DNA of 64,000 nt, taken from the NCBI RefSeq assembly GCF_001632805.1, contig NZ_CP007220.1:3038001-3102000 (forward strand). The letters are read 5' to 3'. The notes under the pieces were generated by a model. That model did not search any database, was not told where the DNA came from, and was given only the letters and a program-made list of their open reading frames with translations. Position numbers and translations under genes: made by a program. Each line of letters starts with the position of its first letter. Positions within the stretch are counted from its first letter, which is position 1. This document shows positions 1 to 9,480 of this stretch, one piece after another. The stretch is from Mycobacteroides chelonae CCUG 47445. Its GTDB lineage: Bacteria; Actinomycetota; Actinomycetes; Mycobacteriales; Mycobacteriaceae.

Positions 1-1007
1 CGGAGAAGTACGAGATCCTCAGTGTCATCGACAGCCTCCGGGCCGGAGTCGATGCCGGAAAACTCCTCGACGGCACGGCGAACGGTATCCCGGTGCTGGC
101 ATCGCTGGCCGAGTCCGTCGCTCACGCAGGCCGCGTACCCGACTACCTGATCTGTGGGCTGGCGCCTGCCGACGGCCTACTGTCGAACGAGCAGCGGCTC
201 GTACTGCTAGACGGCATCGCCCGCGGGATGCACATCATCAACGGCCTGCACGAGTTCCTCAACGACGATGCCGAATTCGTAGCAGCAGCTGTGATCGCCC
301 GAGTCACCATCACCGATGTACGCCAACCGAAGTCCAAGCGCGACCTACACCTGTTCTCCGGCCGGATCTTCGACATCACCTGCCCAAGAATCGCGATCCT
401 GGGTACGGACGGGGCGATCGGGAAACGCACCACCGCCACCTTGCTGGTCCAAGCATTGAATGCACGCGGCATCAGGGCGGTCATGGTCGGCACCGGTCAG
501 ACCACCCTGATCCAGGGCGGGAAGTACGGCGTGGCGCTGGACGCGCTGGTCCCCCAGTTCTGCTCGGGTGAAGTCGAGCACCAGGTCGTCGCCGCGTCCG
601 AGGGTGAAGACCCTGACGTGATCGTGGTCGAGGGCCAGGGCGCGCTGAGCCACCCCGCGTACATCACGTCGGCCCACATCCTGCGGGGCAGCCGCCCGGC
701 CGGCGTGATCGTGCAGCACGCACCAAAACGTAAGGTGCTCGGCGACTTCCCCATGGTGCCGATGCCGACCGCAGCCAGCGAGATCGCACTGATCGAGGCG
801 TTCGCCGATACTCGCGTCATCGGGGTCACGATCAACCACGAGGAAATGACCGGCGACGAGCTGAACGATGCGATCTCCGAGCATCATTCGGAGCTCGGCC
901 TCCCGGTTACCGACCCGCTGACACGCCCCGCTTCGGAGCTGGTCGAGATGGTGCTGTCGGCTTTCCCTGTCCTCGCTGGGAAAGCCAACGCGACCACCCC
1001 AGTGTGA
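1..1007 (+). CDS. DUF1611 family P-loop protein, 5' end outside window
   Basis: The reading frame is already open at base 3 and no start is needed inside the window, so the gene begins upstream; the GTG at 93 is probably internal. The protein has a nucleotide-binding-like loop GTDGAIGKRTT midway and the QHAPKRKVLGDFP segment near the C-terminus that I associate with DUF1611. Some family members (DgcN) act in D-glutamate metabolism of marine bacteria; that role is not shown here. The stop overlaps the next start by 4 bases (GTGA), so the two are translationally coupled, and the partner is a racemase-like enzyme. A joint role in D-amino-acid or modified-peptide turnover is inference. Confidence 0.75.
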   Translation, partial: EKYEILSVIDSLRAGVDAGKLLDGTANGIPVLASLAESVAHAGRVPDYLICGLAPADGLLSNEQRLVLLDGIARGMHIINGLHEFLNDDAEFVAAAVIARVTITDVRQPKSKRDLHLFSGRIFDITCPRIAILGTDGAIGKRTTATLLVQALNARGIRAVMVGTGQTTLIQGGKYGVALDALVPQFCSGEVEHQVVAASEGEDPDVIVVEGQGALSHPAYITSAHILRGSRPAGVIVQHAPKRKVLGDFPMVPMPTAASEIALIEAFADTRVIGVTINHEEMTGDELNDAISEHHSELGLPVTDPLTRPASELVEMVLSAFPVLAGKANATTPV

Positions 1008-2101
1008 CACTTCGGCTCGAGACCGATCTCGACAAGGTCGAGCAGAACACGCGGATCCTGGTTGATCGGCTTACCGGGGTGGGCATCCGGGTCACCGGCA
1101 TCACCAAGGCAGTGTTGGGCTCGCCGGGTGTCGGTGCGGCGATGCTGCGCGGCGGCGCCCGCGGACTCGGTGACTCACGGATACCGAACCTCGCTCGGCT
1201 GGCCGGCCTCGACTGCCTACCGCTACGCACGTTGATCCGCTCACCCATGCTCAGCCAAGTGGCACAGATCGTTGACATCGCCGATGTCAGTCTGAACACC
1301 GAGGCCGTCGTCCTGGCTGCGCTCGATAAGGCCGCGTCCCAACAGAACCGGGTACATGCCGTCGTGCTCATGGTTGAACTGGGCGACCTGCGTGAGGGCA
1401 TCGCGCTGGACGACGCCCCCGAAGCTGCGCGGGCCGTTCTTGGCCACTCCTCGTTGCGGCTCGCCGGGCTCGGTGCCAACCTCGCTTGTCAGAGCGGCGT
1501 CGTGCCCGACGACCGGAACATGGGCATCCTTACGGAGCTCGCGAACCACATCGAGGCACTGCACGGGATCTCGCTCGAGGTTGTCTCAGGCGGCAACTCT
1601 GCGAACCTGAACTGGGCGCTGCACACACACGACGTCGGCCGGATCGACGAACTCCGGCTCGGTGAAGCCATTCTTCTCGGCGTCGACCCGCTGTACCGAA
1701 CACCGATCCCCGGCCTGCACACGAATGCCTTCACCTTGAGTGCAGAAGTCATCGAGGTCGCGATGAAACCCGCTCAACCCTGGGGGCATCGTGCTCAGGC
1801 GGCATTCGGCGAAGCACCGGCCCGCACCGGCAGTGCGACTGTGCGCCAGGCAATCCTGGCCCTCGGCCGCCAGGACGTGGACCCGGATGGCCTGCAGCCA
1901 CCCGAGGGCATCATGGTCCTCGGGATGAGCAGCGACCATCTGGTGGTCGACCTCGGTGATCACCAGGCGGTTGTCGGAGACGAGATCGCCTTCGGTATCG
2001 GCTACGGCACGCTCGTGCGGGCGATGACATCGCCCTTCGTCGCCAAGATCGAGCATCTGGGCCGTTCCATCGCACCCCACGGGATACGGTCACTCCGGTA
2101 G
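1004..2101 (+). CDS. Alanine/ornithine racemase-family PLP enzyme
   Basis: A 365-residue protein of the fold III, alanine-racemase N-terminal family. The expected PLP lysine lies in VTGITKAVLGSP near residue 36, and the phosphate-binding GGNSANLNWA and LRLGEAILLG segments follow in the usual order. It most resembles the ornithine/alanine racemase-like group rather than biosynthetic Alr, because the two-domain Alr C-terminal barrel with its catalytic tyrosine is not obvious. The GTG start overlaps the stop of the DUF1611 gene. The substrate cannot be read from sequence; a D-amino-acid interconversion working with the DUF1611 partner is the simplest inference. Confidence 0.75.
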   Translation: MTLRLETDLDKVEQNTRILVDRLTGVGIRVTGITKAVLGSPGVGAAMLRGGARGLGDSRIPNLARLAGLDCLPLRTLIRSPMLSQVAQIVDIADVSLNTEAVVLAALDKAASQQNRVHAVVLMVELGDLREGIALDDAPEAARAVLGHSSLRLAGLGANLACQSGVVPDDRNMGILTELANHIEALHGISLEVVSGGNSANLNWALHTHDVGRIDELRLGEAILLGVDPLYRTPIPGLHTNAFTLSAEVIEVAMKPAQPWGHRAQAAFGEAPARTGSATVRQAILALGRQDVDPDGLQPPEGIMVLGMSSDHLVVDLGDHQAVVGDEIAFGIGYGTLVRAMTSPFVAKIEHLGRSIAPHGIRSLR

Positions 2102-2108
2102 CCGGATG

Positions 2109-2843
2109 TCAGTGGAAGCTGTCGTGCACCTTGAGTACAGCCGCGGTGAAGGCCTGATCCAGGAGCACCGCATCGGGCTCGGTGCCCTGAAAAGTCATGT
2201 AGGTGGCCTGGATTCGAACATCGGCAATCTGCGCGATGAGCGACAGGGTGGTTTGTGTGCCGTTGCCTGCCCCGGACGGCGACACCGTTTGGTTGACCGC
2301 CACCGAATCATCGGCGTTGATGGGCGGAGCCACGGCCTGAGAGGCCGTCACCGTGCTCGTGACCTGGTCCGGGTCGGTGAAGGTATACGAAGTACAGCGT
2401 TCCAGTTGGGTCTTGTAGGTGGCAAGCGGTTGCGGCACGCGAAGTACCGCCACCGTGATGGTCGAATTGTCGGACTCGTTGGTGCCCACCGCCACCGCCG
2501 CGTCCTGCGGCACTGCGGGAACGGGTTCCGGTGTGCATGTGGTGGGGGCGACGGTAGCCGCATCGGGCACGCCCCGGATGTCGCGCAGCGCCAGACCGGC
2601 GGCACCAGGATCCAGCGTGGTGGCTGGATATTGATGCGGGAAGTCCGTCGGCGCCAGCAGGAGGGCCCCCACCGGGCCTGCCGGTGCCCGCAGTGGTGCG
2701 GTGGTGGTGGTCAACGGGGACGATGCGCCAGCGGATGACTCCATGGGCGTTCCGTCGATTGCCCGCGTGCATGCGGGCGATGTCGCGGCGCAGCATCCAG
2801 CCACGACCATCGTCGCTACCAGCCGCGATGCCGTCACGGTCAC
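2109..2843 (-). CDS. Putative lipoprotein, unknown function
   Basis: A 244-residue exported protein with a GTG start. The N-terminus has a short hydrophobic stretch ending V-A-G-C at residues 14-17, a plausible lipobox, followed by a Ser/Thr/Pro-rich low-complexity linker to about residue 55. The remainder contains three cysteines likely to form a disulfide. It looks like mycobacterial PknH-sensor-like or DUF5642-like lipoproteins, but I cannot assign it firmly. It lies tail-to-tail with the racemase gene (7-bp gap) and is divergent from sthA. Confidence 0.65.
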   Translation of the reverse strand: MTVTASRLVATMVVAGCCAATSPACTRAIDGTPMESSAGASSPLTTTTAPLRAPAGPVGALLLAPTDFPHQYPATTLDPGAAGLALRDIRGVPDAATVAPTTCTPEPVPAVPQDAAVAVGTNESDNSTITVAVLRVPQPLATYKTQLERCTSYTFTDPDQVTSTVTASQAVAPPINADDSVAVNQTVSPSGAGNGTQTTLSLIAQIADVRIQATYMTFQGTEPDAVLLDQAFTAAVLKVHDSFH

Positions 2844-2967
2844 ATGCTGCCATCGGCACGGCCCGGGCCCCCGGAGGCGCGCGCGAGATTCGGTAGGGAC
2901 AACTGTTCATGTCACCGTGACACGGACGGCATGCACGGTTAGACGAATCGGCGTATTGAGTACACCC

Positions 2968-4419
2968 ATGACCAACGGTCTTCGCGCAAGCGGCTCATCC
3001 ACGGCAGCAGAAACCCCCACCTACGACCTTGTCGTGATCGGATCGGGCCCCGGCGGCCAGAAGGCCGCCATCGCCGCGGCCAAGCTGGGCAAGTCGGTGG
3101 CCGTGGTCGAACGCGACAACATGCTCGGCGGTGTTTGCACCAACACCGGAACCATTCCGTCCAAGACACTGCGTGAGGCCGTCCTCTACCTGACCGGCAT
3201 GAACCAGCGCGAGCTCTATGGCGCGAGCTACCGGGTGAAAGCGAACATCACTCCCGAAGATCTGCTGGCCCGCACCGAACACGTCATCCGTAAGGAAATC
3301 GAGGTGGTGCGTTCCCAGCTCCTGCGCAATCGGATCGACCTGATCAGCGGCATCGGACGGTTCGCCGATGAGCACACCGTCGTAGTGGAAGAGCCCTCCC
3401 GGGGCGAGCGCACCACACTGCATGCCGAGTACGTCGTGCTGGCCACCGGCACCAAGCCCGCCCGGCCCGCCGGTGTGGCGTTCGACGAACGCCGCGTCCT
3501 GGATTCGGACGGCATCCTGGATCTGCGCTTCATCCCCGGATCCATGGTGGTGGTCGGCGCGGGCGTCATCGGAATCGAGTACGCCTCCATGTTCGCCGCC
3601 CTGGGCACCAAGGTGACCGTGGTGGAGAAACGCGACTCGATGCTGGACTTCTGCGATCCCGAAGTCGTTGAGGCCCTTCGCTTTCACCTGCGCGACTTGG
3701 CCGTGACCTTCCGTTTCGGCGAGGAGGTCACCGCCGTCGACGTCAATGATTCGGGCACCATGACCACATTGGCCAGCGGCAAACAGATCCCCGCGGATAC
3801 CGTGATGTACTCCGCGGGACGACAGGGGCAGACAGATCAGCTCGACCTCGCCCGGGCCGGGCTGGAGGCCGACAACCGTGGCCGGATCTGGGTTGACGCG
3901 AACTTTCAGACCAAGGTCGACCACATCTACGCGGTGGGTGATGTGATCGGCTTCCCCGCGCTGGCGGCCACGTCGATGGATCAGGGCCGCCTCGCGGCCT
4001 ACCACGCGTTTGGCGAGCCCTCCAAAGGCATGACCGATCTGCAACCGATCGGCATCTATTCGATCCCCGAAGTGTCCTATGTGGGCGCCACCGAAGTTGA
4101 ACTCACCAAGAACGCGATTCCCTACGAGGTGGGTGTCTCGCGTTATCGCGAGCTGGCGCGCGGTCAGATCGCCGGAGATTCCTACGGAATGCTCAAGCTG
4201 CTGGTCTCCACCGAGGACCTCAGGCTGCTCGGCGTGCACATCTTCGGCTCCGATGCCACCGACCTGGTCCACATCGGACAGGCGGTGATGGGCTGCGGCG
4301 GCACCGTCGAATACCTGGTCGACGCGGTTTTCAACTACCCGACGTTCTCCGAGGCCTACAAGGTCGCGGCACTCGACGTGATGAACAAGATCCGCGCGCT
4401 CAACCAGTTCAAGGCCTGA
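2968..4419 (+). CDS. sthA: Soluble pyridine nucleotide transhydrogenase SthA
   Basis: A 483-residue FAD flavoprotein that equilibrates NADPH and NADH in the cytosol. The FAD-binding VVIGSGPGG lies at residues 22-30 and a second dinucleotide motif [13 protein letters not shown] follows in the middle. The redox site reads [12 protein letters not shown]: the second cysteine of dihydrolipoamide dehydrogenase is Thr62, the hallmark separating SthA from lipoamide dehydrogenases. The C-terminal dimerisation domain is complete. An upstream in-frame extension exists, but the ATG at 2968 gives the family length (M. tuberculosis about 468). Confidence 0.93.
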   Translation: MTNGLRASGSSTAAETPTYDLVVIGSGPGGQKAAIAAAKLGKSVAVVERDNMLGGVCTNTGTIPSKTLREAVLYLTGMNQRELYGASYRVKANITPEDLLARTEHVIRKEIEVVRSQLLRNRIDLISGIGRFADEHTVVVEEPSRGERTTLHAEYVVLATGTKPARPAGVAFDERRVLDSDGILDLRFIPGSMVVVGAGVIGIEYASMFAALGTKVTVVEKRDSMLDFCDPEVVEALRFHLRDLAVTFRFGEEVTAVDVNDSGTMTTLASGKQIPADTVMYSAGRQGQTDQLDLARAGLEADNRGRIWVDANFQTKVDHIYAVGDVIGFPALAATSMDQGRLAAYHAFGEPSKGMTDLQPIGIYSIPEVSYVGATEVELTKNAIPYEVGVSRYRELARGQIAGDSYGMLKLLVSTEDLRLLGVHIFGSDATDLVHIGQAVMGCGGTVEYLVDAVFNYPTFSEAYKVAALDVMNKIRALNQFKA

Positions 4420-4555
4420 AGGATTTCGCGCTGGGCGAATGCCGCCCGCATCCGGAATTTGCATCCCGCCTGGGCCGTTGAGGCCATAGGTACATTCGCC
4501 GTTTGCCTGCCGGTAAGGGACACTGGTGGGACGAGGACGCGAAGGGAGGCGAATC

Positions 4556-5539
4556 ATGACAAGCAGTAACGACGGGGAGCAGCAGCCGTACAGACCCGAT
4601 CAGAGTGGCATGTACGAGCTGGAATTCCCGGGCCCACAGCTGGCATCCGCCGATGGGCGCGGTCCGGTTCTGGTGCATGCGTTGCAGGGCTTCTCCGACT
4701 CCGGTCACGCCGTGAAACTGGCGGCCGCCCATCTGCGTGACACGCTCGAAAGCGAGTTGGTCGCGTCATTCGCCATCGACGATCTGCTCGACTACCGGTC
4801 TCGCCGTCCGGTGATGACGTTCAAGAGCGATCACTTCACCGAGTACGCCACGCCCGAACTCAACCTGTATGCGCTCAAAGACACCAAGGGCACACCGTTC
4901 CTGCTGCTGGCCGGGCTTGAGCCAGATCTGAAGTGGGAGCGTTTCGTCACCGCGATCCGGCTGCTGGCCGATCAACTCGGCGTACGCAAGACCATTGGAC
5001 TGGGCGCGATTCCGATGGCGGTACCGCATACCCGCCCGATCACCCTGACCGCACACGGAAACGACCGCAAGACCCTCGACGAGCACCCGGGCTGGATCGA
5101 CGAGGTCCAGGTCCCGGGCAGCGCCTCCAACCTGCTGGAGTTCCGTCTGGCCCAGCACGGCCACGATGTGGTCGGCTTCGCCGTCCACGTTCCCCATTAC
5201 CTGGCACAGACCGACTACCCGGAGGCCTCGCAACGCCTGCTGGAAGAAGTCGCCAGGACCGGCGATCTGGATCTGGATCTGCAGGCGCTTACCGAGGCAG
5301 CCGGCAAGGTGCGCAACCAGATCAACGAGCAGGTGGAAGGCAGCGAAGAGGTCGCTCAGGTGGTCCAGGCACTGGAACGCCAGTACGACGCCTTCGTCGC
5401 GGCGCAGGAGAATCGCTCGTTGCTGGCACGGGACGAGGAGCTTCCCAGCGGTGACGAACTGGCCGGAGAGTTCGAGCGTTTCCTCGCTGAACAGGCCAAG
5501 TTCGGCGAGGATCCGTCCGGCGATGGGCCTGTTCTCTAA
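4556..5539 (+). CDS. PAC2 family protein (Rv2714-like)
   Basis: A 327-residue protein of the proteasome-assembly-chaperone-2 (PAC2) fold, conserved in actinobacteria and structurally known from Rv2714. No catalytic site is recognised and its role is unknown. The N-terminal half carries the family segments VLVHALQGFSDSGHA and LGAIPMAVPHTRP; the C-terminal third is charged and helical. The start was chosen from a strong GGGAGG ribosome site 7 bases before the ATG at 4556; an upstream in-frame GTG would extend it by ten arginine-rich residues. It sits between sthA and a hydrolase as in M. tuberculosis. Confidence 0.88.
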   Translation: MTSSNDGEQQPYRPDQSGMYELEFPGPQLASADGRGPVLVHALQGFSDSGHAVKLAAAHLRDTLESELVASFAIDDLLDYRSRRPVMTFKSDHFTEYATPELNLYALKDTKGTPFLLLAGLEPDLKWERFVTAIRLLADQLGVRKTIGLGAIPMAVPHTRPITLTAHGNDRKTLDEHPGWIDEVQVPGSASNLLEFRLAQHGHDVVGFAVHVPHYLAQTDYPEASQRLLEEVARTGDLDLDLQALTEAAGKVRNQINEQVEGSEEVAQVVQALERQYDAFVAAQENRSLLARDEELPSGDELAGEFERFLAEQAKFGEDPSGDGPVL

Positions 5540-5553
5540 GCCTGTTGTCCGCT

Positions 5554-5574
5554 CGCCGCGCCAAATTTGCGGCG
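5554..5574 (+). promoter_or_regulatory. GC-rich hairpin before the hydrolase start
   Basis: CGCCGC (5554-5559) and GCGGCG (5569-5574) form a 6-bp stem with a 9-base AT-rich loop, between the PAC2 stop (5539) and the hydrolase ATG (5594). It could be a weak terminator or could mask the AAGGG just after it. No U-tract follows. Confidence 0.3.
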
Positions 5575-5593
5575 AAGGGTCAAAATACTTGAC

Positions 5594-6676
5594 ATGAATC
5601 CTCCGCCGCGGCTCCTGCATCCAGTGCCGGATACTGAGCACACCGAGGGTGCTGATGTCGGCGACAATGCCGAATCGGCCACCGACGCATCGACGCGTCC
5701 GCGGATGGCGTTCCGCACCATCCACGGGTACCGGCGCGCCTTTCGAATCGCGGGATCGGGACCCGCACTCCTGCTCATCCACGGTATCGGCGACAACTCC
5801 GCGACATGGGACAGCGTGCACGCGCAGCTCGCCGAGCATTTCACTGTGATCGCCCCGGATCTGCTGGGGCACGGCCAGTCGGATAAACCACGCGCCGACT
5901 ACTCGGTGGCGGCCTACGCCAATGGCATGCGGGACTTGCTGGCCGTGCTGGACATCGAAAGGGTCACCGTCGTCGGGCATTCGCTGGGCGGCGGCGTTGC
6001 GATGCAGTTCACCTACCAGTTCCCCCACCTGGTAGAGCGCCTGATCCTGGTCGCGCCGGGCGGGGTGACCAAAGACGTCAACATCGTATTGCGTTGTGCG
6101 TCAATGCCCGTCATCGGAGATGCGATCGGCCTGCTCAGACTACCGCTGGCCATGCCGATGATCCGGCTGACCGGCGCAATAGCCGGCGCGACGTTGGGAC
6201 GGGCCGGAATGGGCCGCGACATCCCCGACGTCCTGCGGGTTCTCGCCGACCTGCCCGAGCCCCGGGCCTCGGCCGCGTTCACCCGGACGTTGCGCGCCGT
6301 GGTGGATTGGCGCGGCCAGGTGGTCACCATGCTGGACCGATGTTATTTGACCGAGTCCGTTCCCGTGCAGTTGATTTGGGGTAGCGACGACCTAGTGATC
6401 CCGGTTAGCCACGGACATTTCGCCCATGCGGCCATGCCCGGCTCGACACTAGAGATCTTCGAGCACTCCGGGCATTTCCCCTTCCACGACGACCCCGATC
6501 GTTTCATCAGCATCGTTCGCCAATTCATCGCCTCCACCGAGCCCGCCGAATACGACGAGAATGAGTTGCGCCGACTGTTGCGCACCGGCATCACCGAGCA
6601 CACGATCAGTGGGGCCGCACGGACCCGGATGGCGGTGCTCGACGCCATGGGCACCGACGAGCGCAGCGCCACCTAG
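5594..6676 (+). CDS. Alpha/beta hydrolase (Rv2715-like)
   Basis: A 360-residue alpha/beta-hydrolase. The oxyanion motif LLIHGIGDNS is near residue 62, the nucleophile elbow VVGHSLGG places Ser130, the acid is in IWGSDDLVIP and the histidine in EHSGHFPFHDDP, so the triad is complete. A cap region lies between the nucleophile and the acid. The N-terminal 35 residues are polar and poorly conserved-looking. The ATG at 5594 was chosen for family length; the alternative TTG starts just upstream have no better ribosome site. Substrate is unknown. Mtb has the homologue in the same place after PAC2. Confidence 0.85.
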   Translation: MNPPPRLLHPVPDTEHTEGADVGDNAESATDASTRPRMAFRTIHGYRRAFRIAGSGPALLLIHGIGDNSATWDSVHAQLAEHFTVIAPDLLGHGQSDKPRADYSVAAYANGMRDLLAVLDIERVTVVGHSLGGGVAMQFTYQFPHLVERLILVAPGGVTKDVNIVLRCASMPVIGDAIGLLRLPLAMPMIRLTGAIAGATLGRAGMGRDIPDVLRVLADLPEPRASAAFTRTLRAVVDWRGQVVTMLDRCYLTESVPVQLIWGSDDLVIPVSHGHFAHAAMPGSTLEIFEHSGHFPFHDDPDRFISIVRQFIASTEPAEYDENELRRLLRTGITEHTISGAARTRMAVLDAMGTDERSAT

Positions 6677-6750
6677 CCACGAGAGCTGAAGCGGTACCGG
6701 AAGATTGCGCAGTTCACGGGGTATCCCCGGTGCGCGGCGCGCGCGCGACG

Positions 6751-6756
6751 TAGAGT
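6751..6756 (+). promoter_or_regulatory. -10 element of phzF-like gene (leaderless)
   Basis: TAGAGT followed by 6 bases and the ATG at 6763; no ribosome site is visible, consistent with a leaderless transcript. Confidence 0.5.
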
Positions 6757-6762
6757 CGACGC

Positions 6763-7446
6763 ATGAGTGTTGATGTCGCGGTTGTTCGCGTATTCACCGA
6801 CGAGACAGGCAACTTCGGTAATCCCCTGGGGATCGTCAATGGCGCCGACGTCGCAGCGTCGGCACGCCAGGAGGTCGCCACCCGGTTGGGTTTCAGCGAA
6901 ACAGTTTTCGTCGATCTTCCCGCCGAAGGATCGAACACCGCACATCTGCGGATATTCACCCCGGCCGCCGAGCTGCCCTTCGCCGGACATCCGACAGTCG
7001 GATTGGCGTGGTGGCTGCGTGAACGCGGGACACCGGTCAACACCCTCCAAGTTCCCGCGGGCGTGCTCCAGGTGAGCTACGACGACCGCACGTGGATACG
7101 CGCCCGATCCGAGTGGTCACCCGAGACCGATTTCCACGAGCTGGACTCCCCCAGCGATGTGGATGCTGCCGATCCCTCCGACTACGCCGACGAGTTACTG
7201 CACTGCGTGTGGGCGTGGCAGGACCGTAACGCGAGTCTGGTGCGATCGCGGGTGTTCGCGTTCGACCTGGGCGTCAACGAGGACGAAGCAACTGGTTCGG
7301 TGGCGGCACGGATGACCGACCTGTTGAGCCGTGATCTGATCGTCAATCAGGGCAAGGGTTCACAGATTCTCACGCAATGGAGCCCGGAGGGCTGGGTGAC
7401 TATCGGTGGCCATGTCGTCGCCGATCAGTCACTGACGTTGGACTAG
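6763..7446 (+). CDS. PhzF family isomerase/epimerase-like protein
   Basis: A 227-residue protein of the PhzF (diaminopimelate-epimerase-like) fold. The N-terminal signature [18 protein letters not shown] and the [16 protein letters not shown] segment are typical of the family, and the second half repeats the fold with [19 protein letters not shown]. The glutamate of the family active site can be placed in the GNxxN-type N-terminal segment region only tentatively. It is the counterpart of Rv2716, of unknown substrate. It is preceded by a leaderless-type -10. Confidence 0.85.
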   Translation: MSVDVAVVRVFTDETGNFGNPLGIVNGADVAASARQEVATRLGFSETVFVDLPAEGSNTAHLRIFTPAAELPFAGHPTVGLAWWLRERGTPVNTLQVPAGVLQVSYDDRTWIRARSEWSPETDFHELDSPSDVDAADPSDYADELLHCVWAWQDRNASLVRSRVFAFDLGVNEDEATGSVAARMTDLLSRDLIVNQGKGSQILTQWSPEGWVTIGGHVVADQSLTLD

Positions 7447-7471
7447 TGACGCACGGCACCGCCATCTGGGT

Positions 7472-7936
7472 CTAGGACCCTGTCGGCGCGTCCCGGTGCG
7501 CGCGCAATGCGGCGATCTCGCGTTCGAAGTCCTCGGCGGAGCTGAATCCGCGATACACCGAGGCGAAACGCAGGTACGCGACCTCGTCCAGGTCGCGAAG
7601 CGGGCCAAGGATGGCCAGGCCCACCTCATTGCTGGGGATTTCCGGGGATCCGGCGGCCCTGACGGCATCCTCGACTTGCTGAGCAAGCAGATTCAGCGCG
7701 TCGTCGTCGACGTCGCGACCCTGACAGGCACGGCGTACGCCCTTGATGACCTTGTCGCGACTGAACGGCTCGGTGACACCGCTGCGCTTCACAACAGCGA
7801 GCACAGCGGTCTCGACGGTGGTGAAACGACGGCCGCACTCCGGGCACGATCGACGTCGCCGTATCGCCTGACCCTCATCCGCCTCACGGGAATCGACCAC
7901 ACGCGAGTCTGGATGCCGGCAGAACGGACAGTGCAT
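7472..7936 (-). CDS. nrdR: Transcriptional repressor NrdR
   Basis: A 154-residue regulator of ribonucleotide reductase genes. The zinc ribbon has its four cysteines at positions 3, 6, 31 and 34, with the arginine-rich RRRRS strand between them, and an ATP-cone domain spans about residues 46-136. The ATG at 7936 has an AAGGAG ribosome site 6-7 bases upstream. Length is exactly that of the M. tuberculosis protein. It is followed in convergent orientation by the PhzF gene; the intervening Rv2717c-type nitrobindin gene of M. tuberculosis is absent here. Confidence 0.95.
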   Translation of the reverse strand: MHCPFCRHPDSRVVDSREADEGQAIRRRRSCPECGRRFTTVETAVLAVVKRSGVTEPFSRDKVIKGVRRACQGRDVDDDALNLLAQQVEDAVRAAGSPEIPSNEVGLAILGPLRDLDEVAYLRFASVYRGFSSAEDFEREIAALRAHRDAPTGS

Positions 7937-8066
7937 TACTGCTCCTTCGCCGGTTCTGGACTCCAAGTCGTTGGGCTGGGTGAGCTGACGCACAGCGCAA
8001 CGCGCCCAGACCGGTGTCGAGGATACCCGTGCTCCCGCACGTTCGAAGGTCACGCCCGTTCGCCGA

Positions 8067-8576
8067 TCAGCCGACCGGAGAAACAAGTGTCTGACCGGCT
8101 TGCACTGTCGCCGAATCGAGTTCATTGAGTTCACGGATCTTGGACACCACCGCCGAGCGCGGCGCGCCCGGTGCGACACGCGAGGCCACATCAGCCAGGG
8201 TCTCTCCGGGCGCGACCTGGACAACCGCCACGCGGTCGGGCACGTCAACTCCCCCGATTCCGGCGGCGCTGACCTGGCCGAGCATCAACAGCCACATGGT
8301 GGCCACGGCGGCACCCACCGAGACAACGATGGTGGCCTTAAGGCTCACCGGGCTCCGACGATGCACCCGATGCGGCACCGACGAGACTCGGATGCCGTTA
8401 CCCCGGTAGGCAACTGGCCGGCCGGAAGGCCTCCGGTAGGCGACGGTGCGCACCGGCAGCGCCCGGCGCTGGGTGAGCGGATATTGGGCGCTGTACGCGC
8501 GCGCCTGCGGGGCGCACTCGCGTGATGCGTGCTCGGCGGTGCGAAGACGCGGCGTGGTGAGAACGTTTGTGCTCAT
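8067..8576 (-). CDS. chiZ: LysM membrane protein, ChiZ-like SOS cell-wall/division protein
   Basis: A 169-residue single-pass protein. Residues 1-75 are basic and cytosolic, one membrane segment (about [20 protein letters not shown]) follows, and the C-terminus carries a LysM domain from about residue 115 ([16 protein letters not shown] to the last residues). It corresponds to Rv2719c/ChiZ, an SOS-induced protein that affects division in M. tuberculosis. It is divergent from lexA and has three LexA-box-like sites upstream. The ATG at 8576 has a GGAAGG ribosome site; a longer upstream frame is not needed. Confidence 0.88.
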   Translation of the reverse strand: MSTNVLTTPRLRTAEHASRECAPQARAYSAQYPLTQRRALPVRTVAYRRPSGRPVAYRGNGIRVSSVPHRVHRRSPVSLKATIVVSVGAAVATMWLLMLGQVSAAGIGGVDVPDRVAVVQVAPGETLADVASRVAPGAPRSAVVSKIRELNELDSATVQAGQTLVSPVG

Positions 8577-8614
8577 CTGTATGCCCTTCCTGTCCTGTCG
8601 ATCGGTAAGCCCGT

Positions 8615-8630
8615 TCGCTCTTATGTTCGA
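8615..8630 (-). promoter_or_regulatory. LexA box 1 (weak), chiZ side
   Basis: On the minus strand TCGAAC-ATAA-GAGCGA; two mismatches from the mycobacterial SOS box TCGAACnnnnGTTCGA. Nearest of three tandem sites to the chiZ start. Confidence 0.45.
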
Positions 8631-8636
8631 ATGTAC

Positions 8637-8652
8637 TCGATCATGTGTTCGA
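8637..8652 (-). promoter_or_regulatory. LexA box 2, chiZ side
   Basis: On the minus strand TCGAAC-ACAT-GATCGA, one mismatch from TCGAACnnnnGTTCGA. The start is 22 bp from that of box 1. Confidence 0.8.
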
Positions 8653-8655
8653 TGT

Positions 8656-8671
8656 CCGAACATGTGATCGA
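8656..8671 (-). promoter_or_regulatory. LexA box 3, chiZ side
   Basis: On the minus strand TCGATC-ACAT-GTTCGG, two mismatches from the consensus. It lies only 3 bp beyond box 2, so LexA dimers could bind side by side. Confidence 0.6.
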
Positions 8672-8757
8672 TTTGTAGCATCCGCCACCGACAAGCGGCC
8701 CTGACCAGCGCCGACACTCCATTTGATCGAGCCGCCGGCCACCTTTGACGACACGCA

Positions 8758-8773
8758 TCGAACACATGTTTGA
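8758..8773 (+). promoter_or_regulatory. LexA box of lexA
   Basis: TCGAAC-ACAT-GTTTGA, one mismatch from the SOS consensus. It overlaps the -35 of the predicted lexA promoter, the expected position for autorepression. Confidence 0.85.
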
Positions 8774-8798
8774 TAAATGTCGTCGACAGGTCTAGATT
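8770..8798 (+). promoter_or_regulatory. lexA promoter (leaderless)
   Basis: TTGATA (8770-8775), a 17-bp spacer and TAGATT (8793-8798), 7 bases before the ATG at 8806. There is no Shine-Dalgarno sequence, so the transcript is predicted to start at or next to the start codon. Confidence 0.7.
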
Positions 8799-8805
8799 CG
8801 GGCCC

Positions 8806-9480
8806 ATGAGCGATACACCCAGCAAGGGACCCGCCACCGGTTCACTGACCGAGCGCCAGCGGACCATCCTGGAGGTCATCCGCGCATCGGTGAATGAACG
8901 GGGCTACCCCCCGAGCATCCGCGAAATCGGAGACGCCGTCGGGCTTACCTCGACGTCGTCGGTCGCCCATCAACTACGCACCCTCGAACAGAAGGGCTTC
9001 CTGCGGCGTGATCCGAATCGTCCACGCGCCGTTGATGTTCGGGGAATCGATGATTCCCACTCCCCATCGGCCACCACCGACGTGGTGGGCTCGGGCGATC
9101 TGCCGGAGCCCACGTTCGTGCCCGTGCTGGGGCGGATCGCCGCCGGTGGCCCCATCCTGGCCGAGGAGGCCGTTGAGGATGTGTTCCCGCTCCCCCGCGA
9201 ACTCGTCGGCGAGGGATCGCTGTTCCTGCTCAAGGTCGTCGGCGAATCGATGATCGACGCCGCGATCTGCGATGGCGACTGGGTGGTGGTCCGCCAGCAG
9301 AACGTCGCCGACAACGGCGACATCGTGGCAGCGATGATCGATGGTGAGGCGACCGTCAAGACATTCAAGCGGACGACGGGTCAGGTGTGGCTGATGCCGC
9401 ACAACCCGCTGTTCGAGCCCATCCCCGGCAACGACGCCGCCATCCTCGGCAAGGTCGTCACCGTCATCCGCAAAGTCTAG
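8806..9480 (+). CDS. lexA: SOS repressor LexA
   Basis: A 224-residue repressor and self-cleaving protease. The winged helix-turn-helix spans about residues 14-75 ([20 protein letters not shown]), the cleavage bond Ala113-Gly114 is in GRIAAGGP, and the catalytic dyad is Ser148 (VGESMID) and Lys185 (EATVKTFKR). All elements needed for RecA*-stimulated autocleavage are intact. The ATG at 8806 is preferred to a GTG-like upstream extension because of the leaderless promoter and family length. Its last 4 bases overlap the convergent acetyltransferase gene. Confidence 0.97.
   Translation: MSDTPSKGPATGSLTERQRTILEVIRASVNERGYPPSIREIGDAVGLTSTSSVAHQLRTLEQKGFLRRDPNRPRAVDVRGIDDSHSPSATTDVVGSGDLPEPTFVPVLGRIAAGGPILAEEAVEDVFPLPRELVGEGSLFLLKVVGESMIDAAICDGDWVVVRQQNVADNGDIVAAMIDGEATVKTFKRTTGQVWLMPHNPLFEPIPGNDAAILGKVVTVIRKV

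Noticed and set aside
2995..4557. Long open frame opposite sthA (about 520 codons)
   Set aside because: Shadow frame of a high-GC gene; the sthA frame has all motifs, and the antisense product has none and is rich in His/Arg/Gly as expected of mirrored codons.
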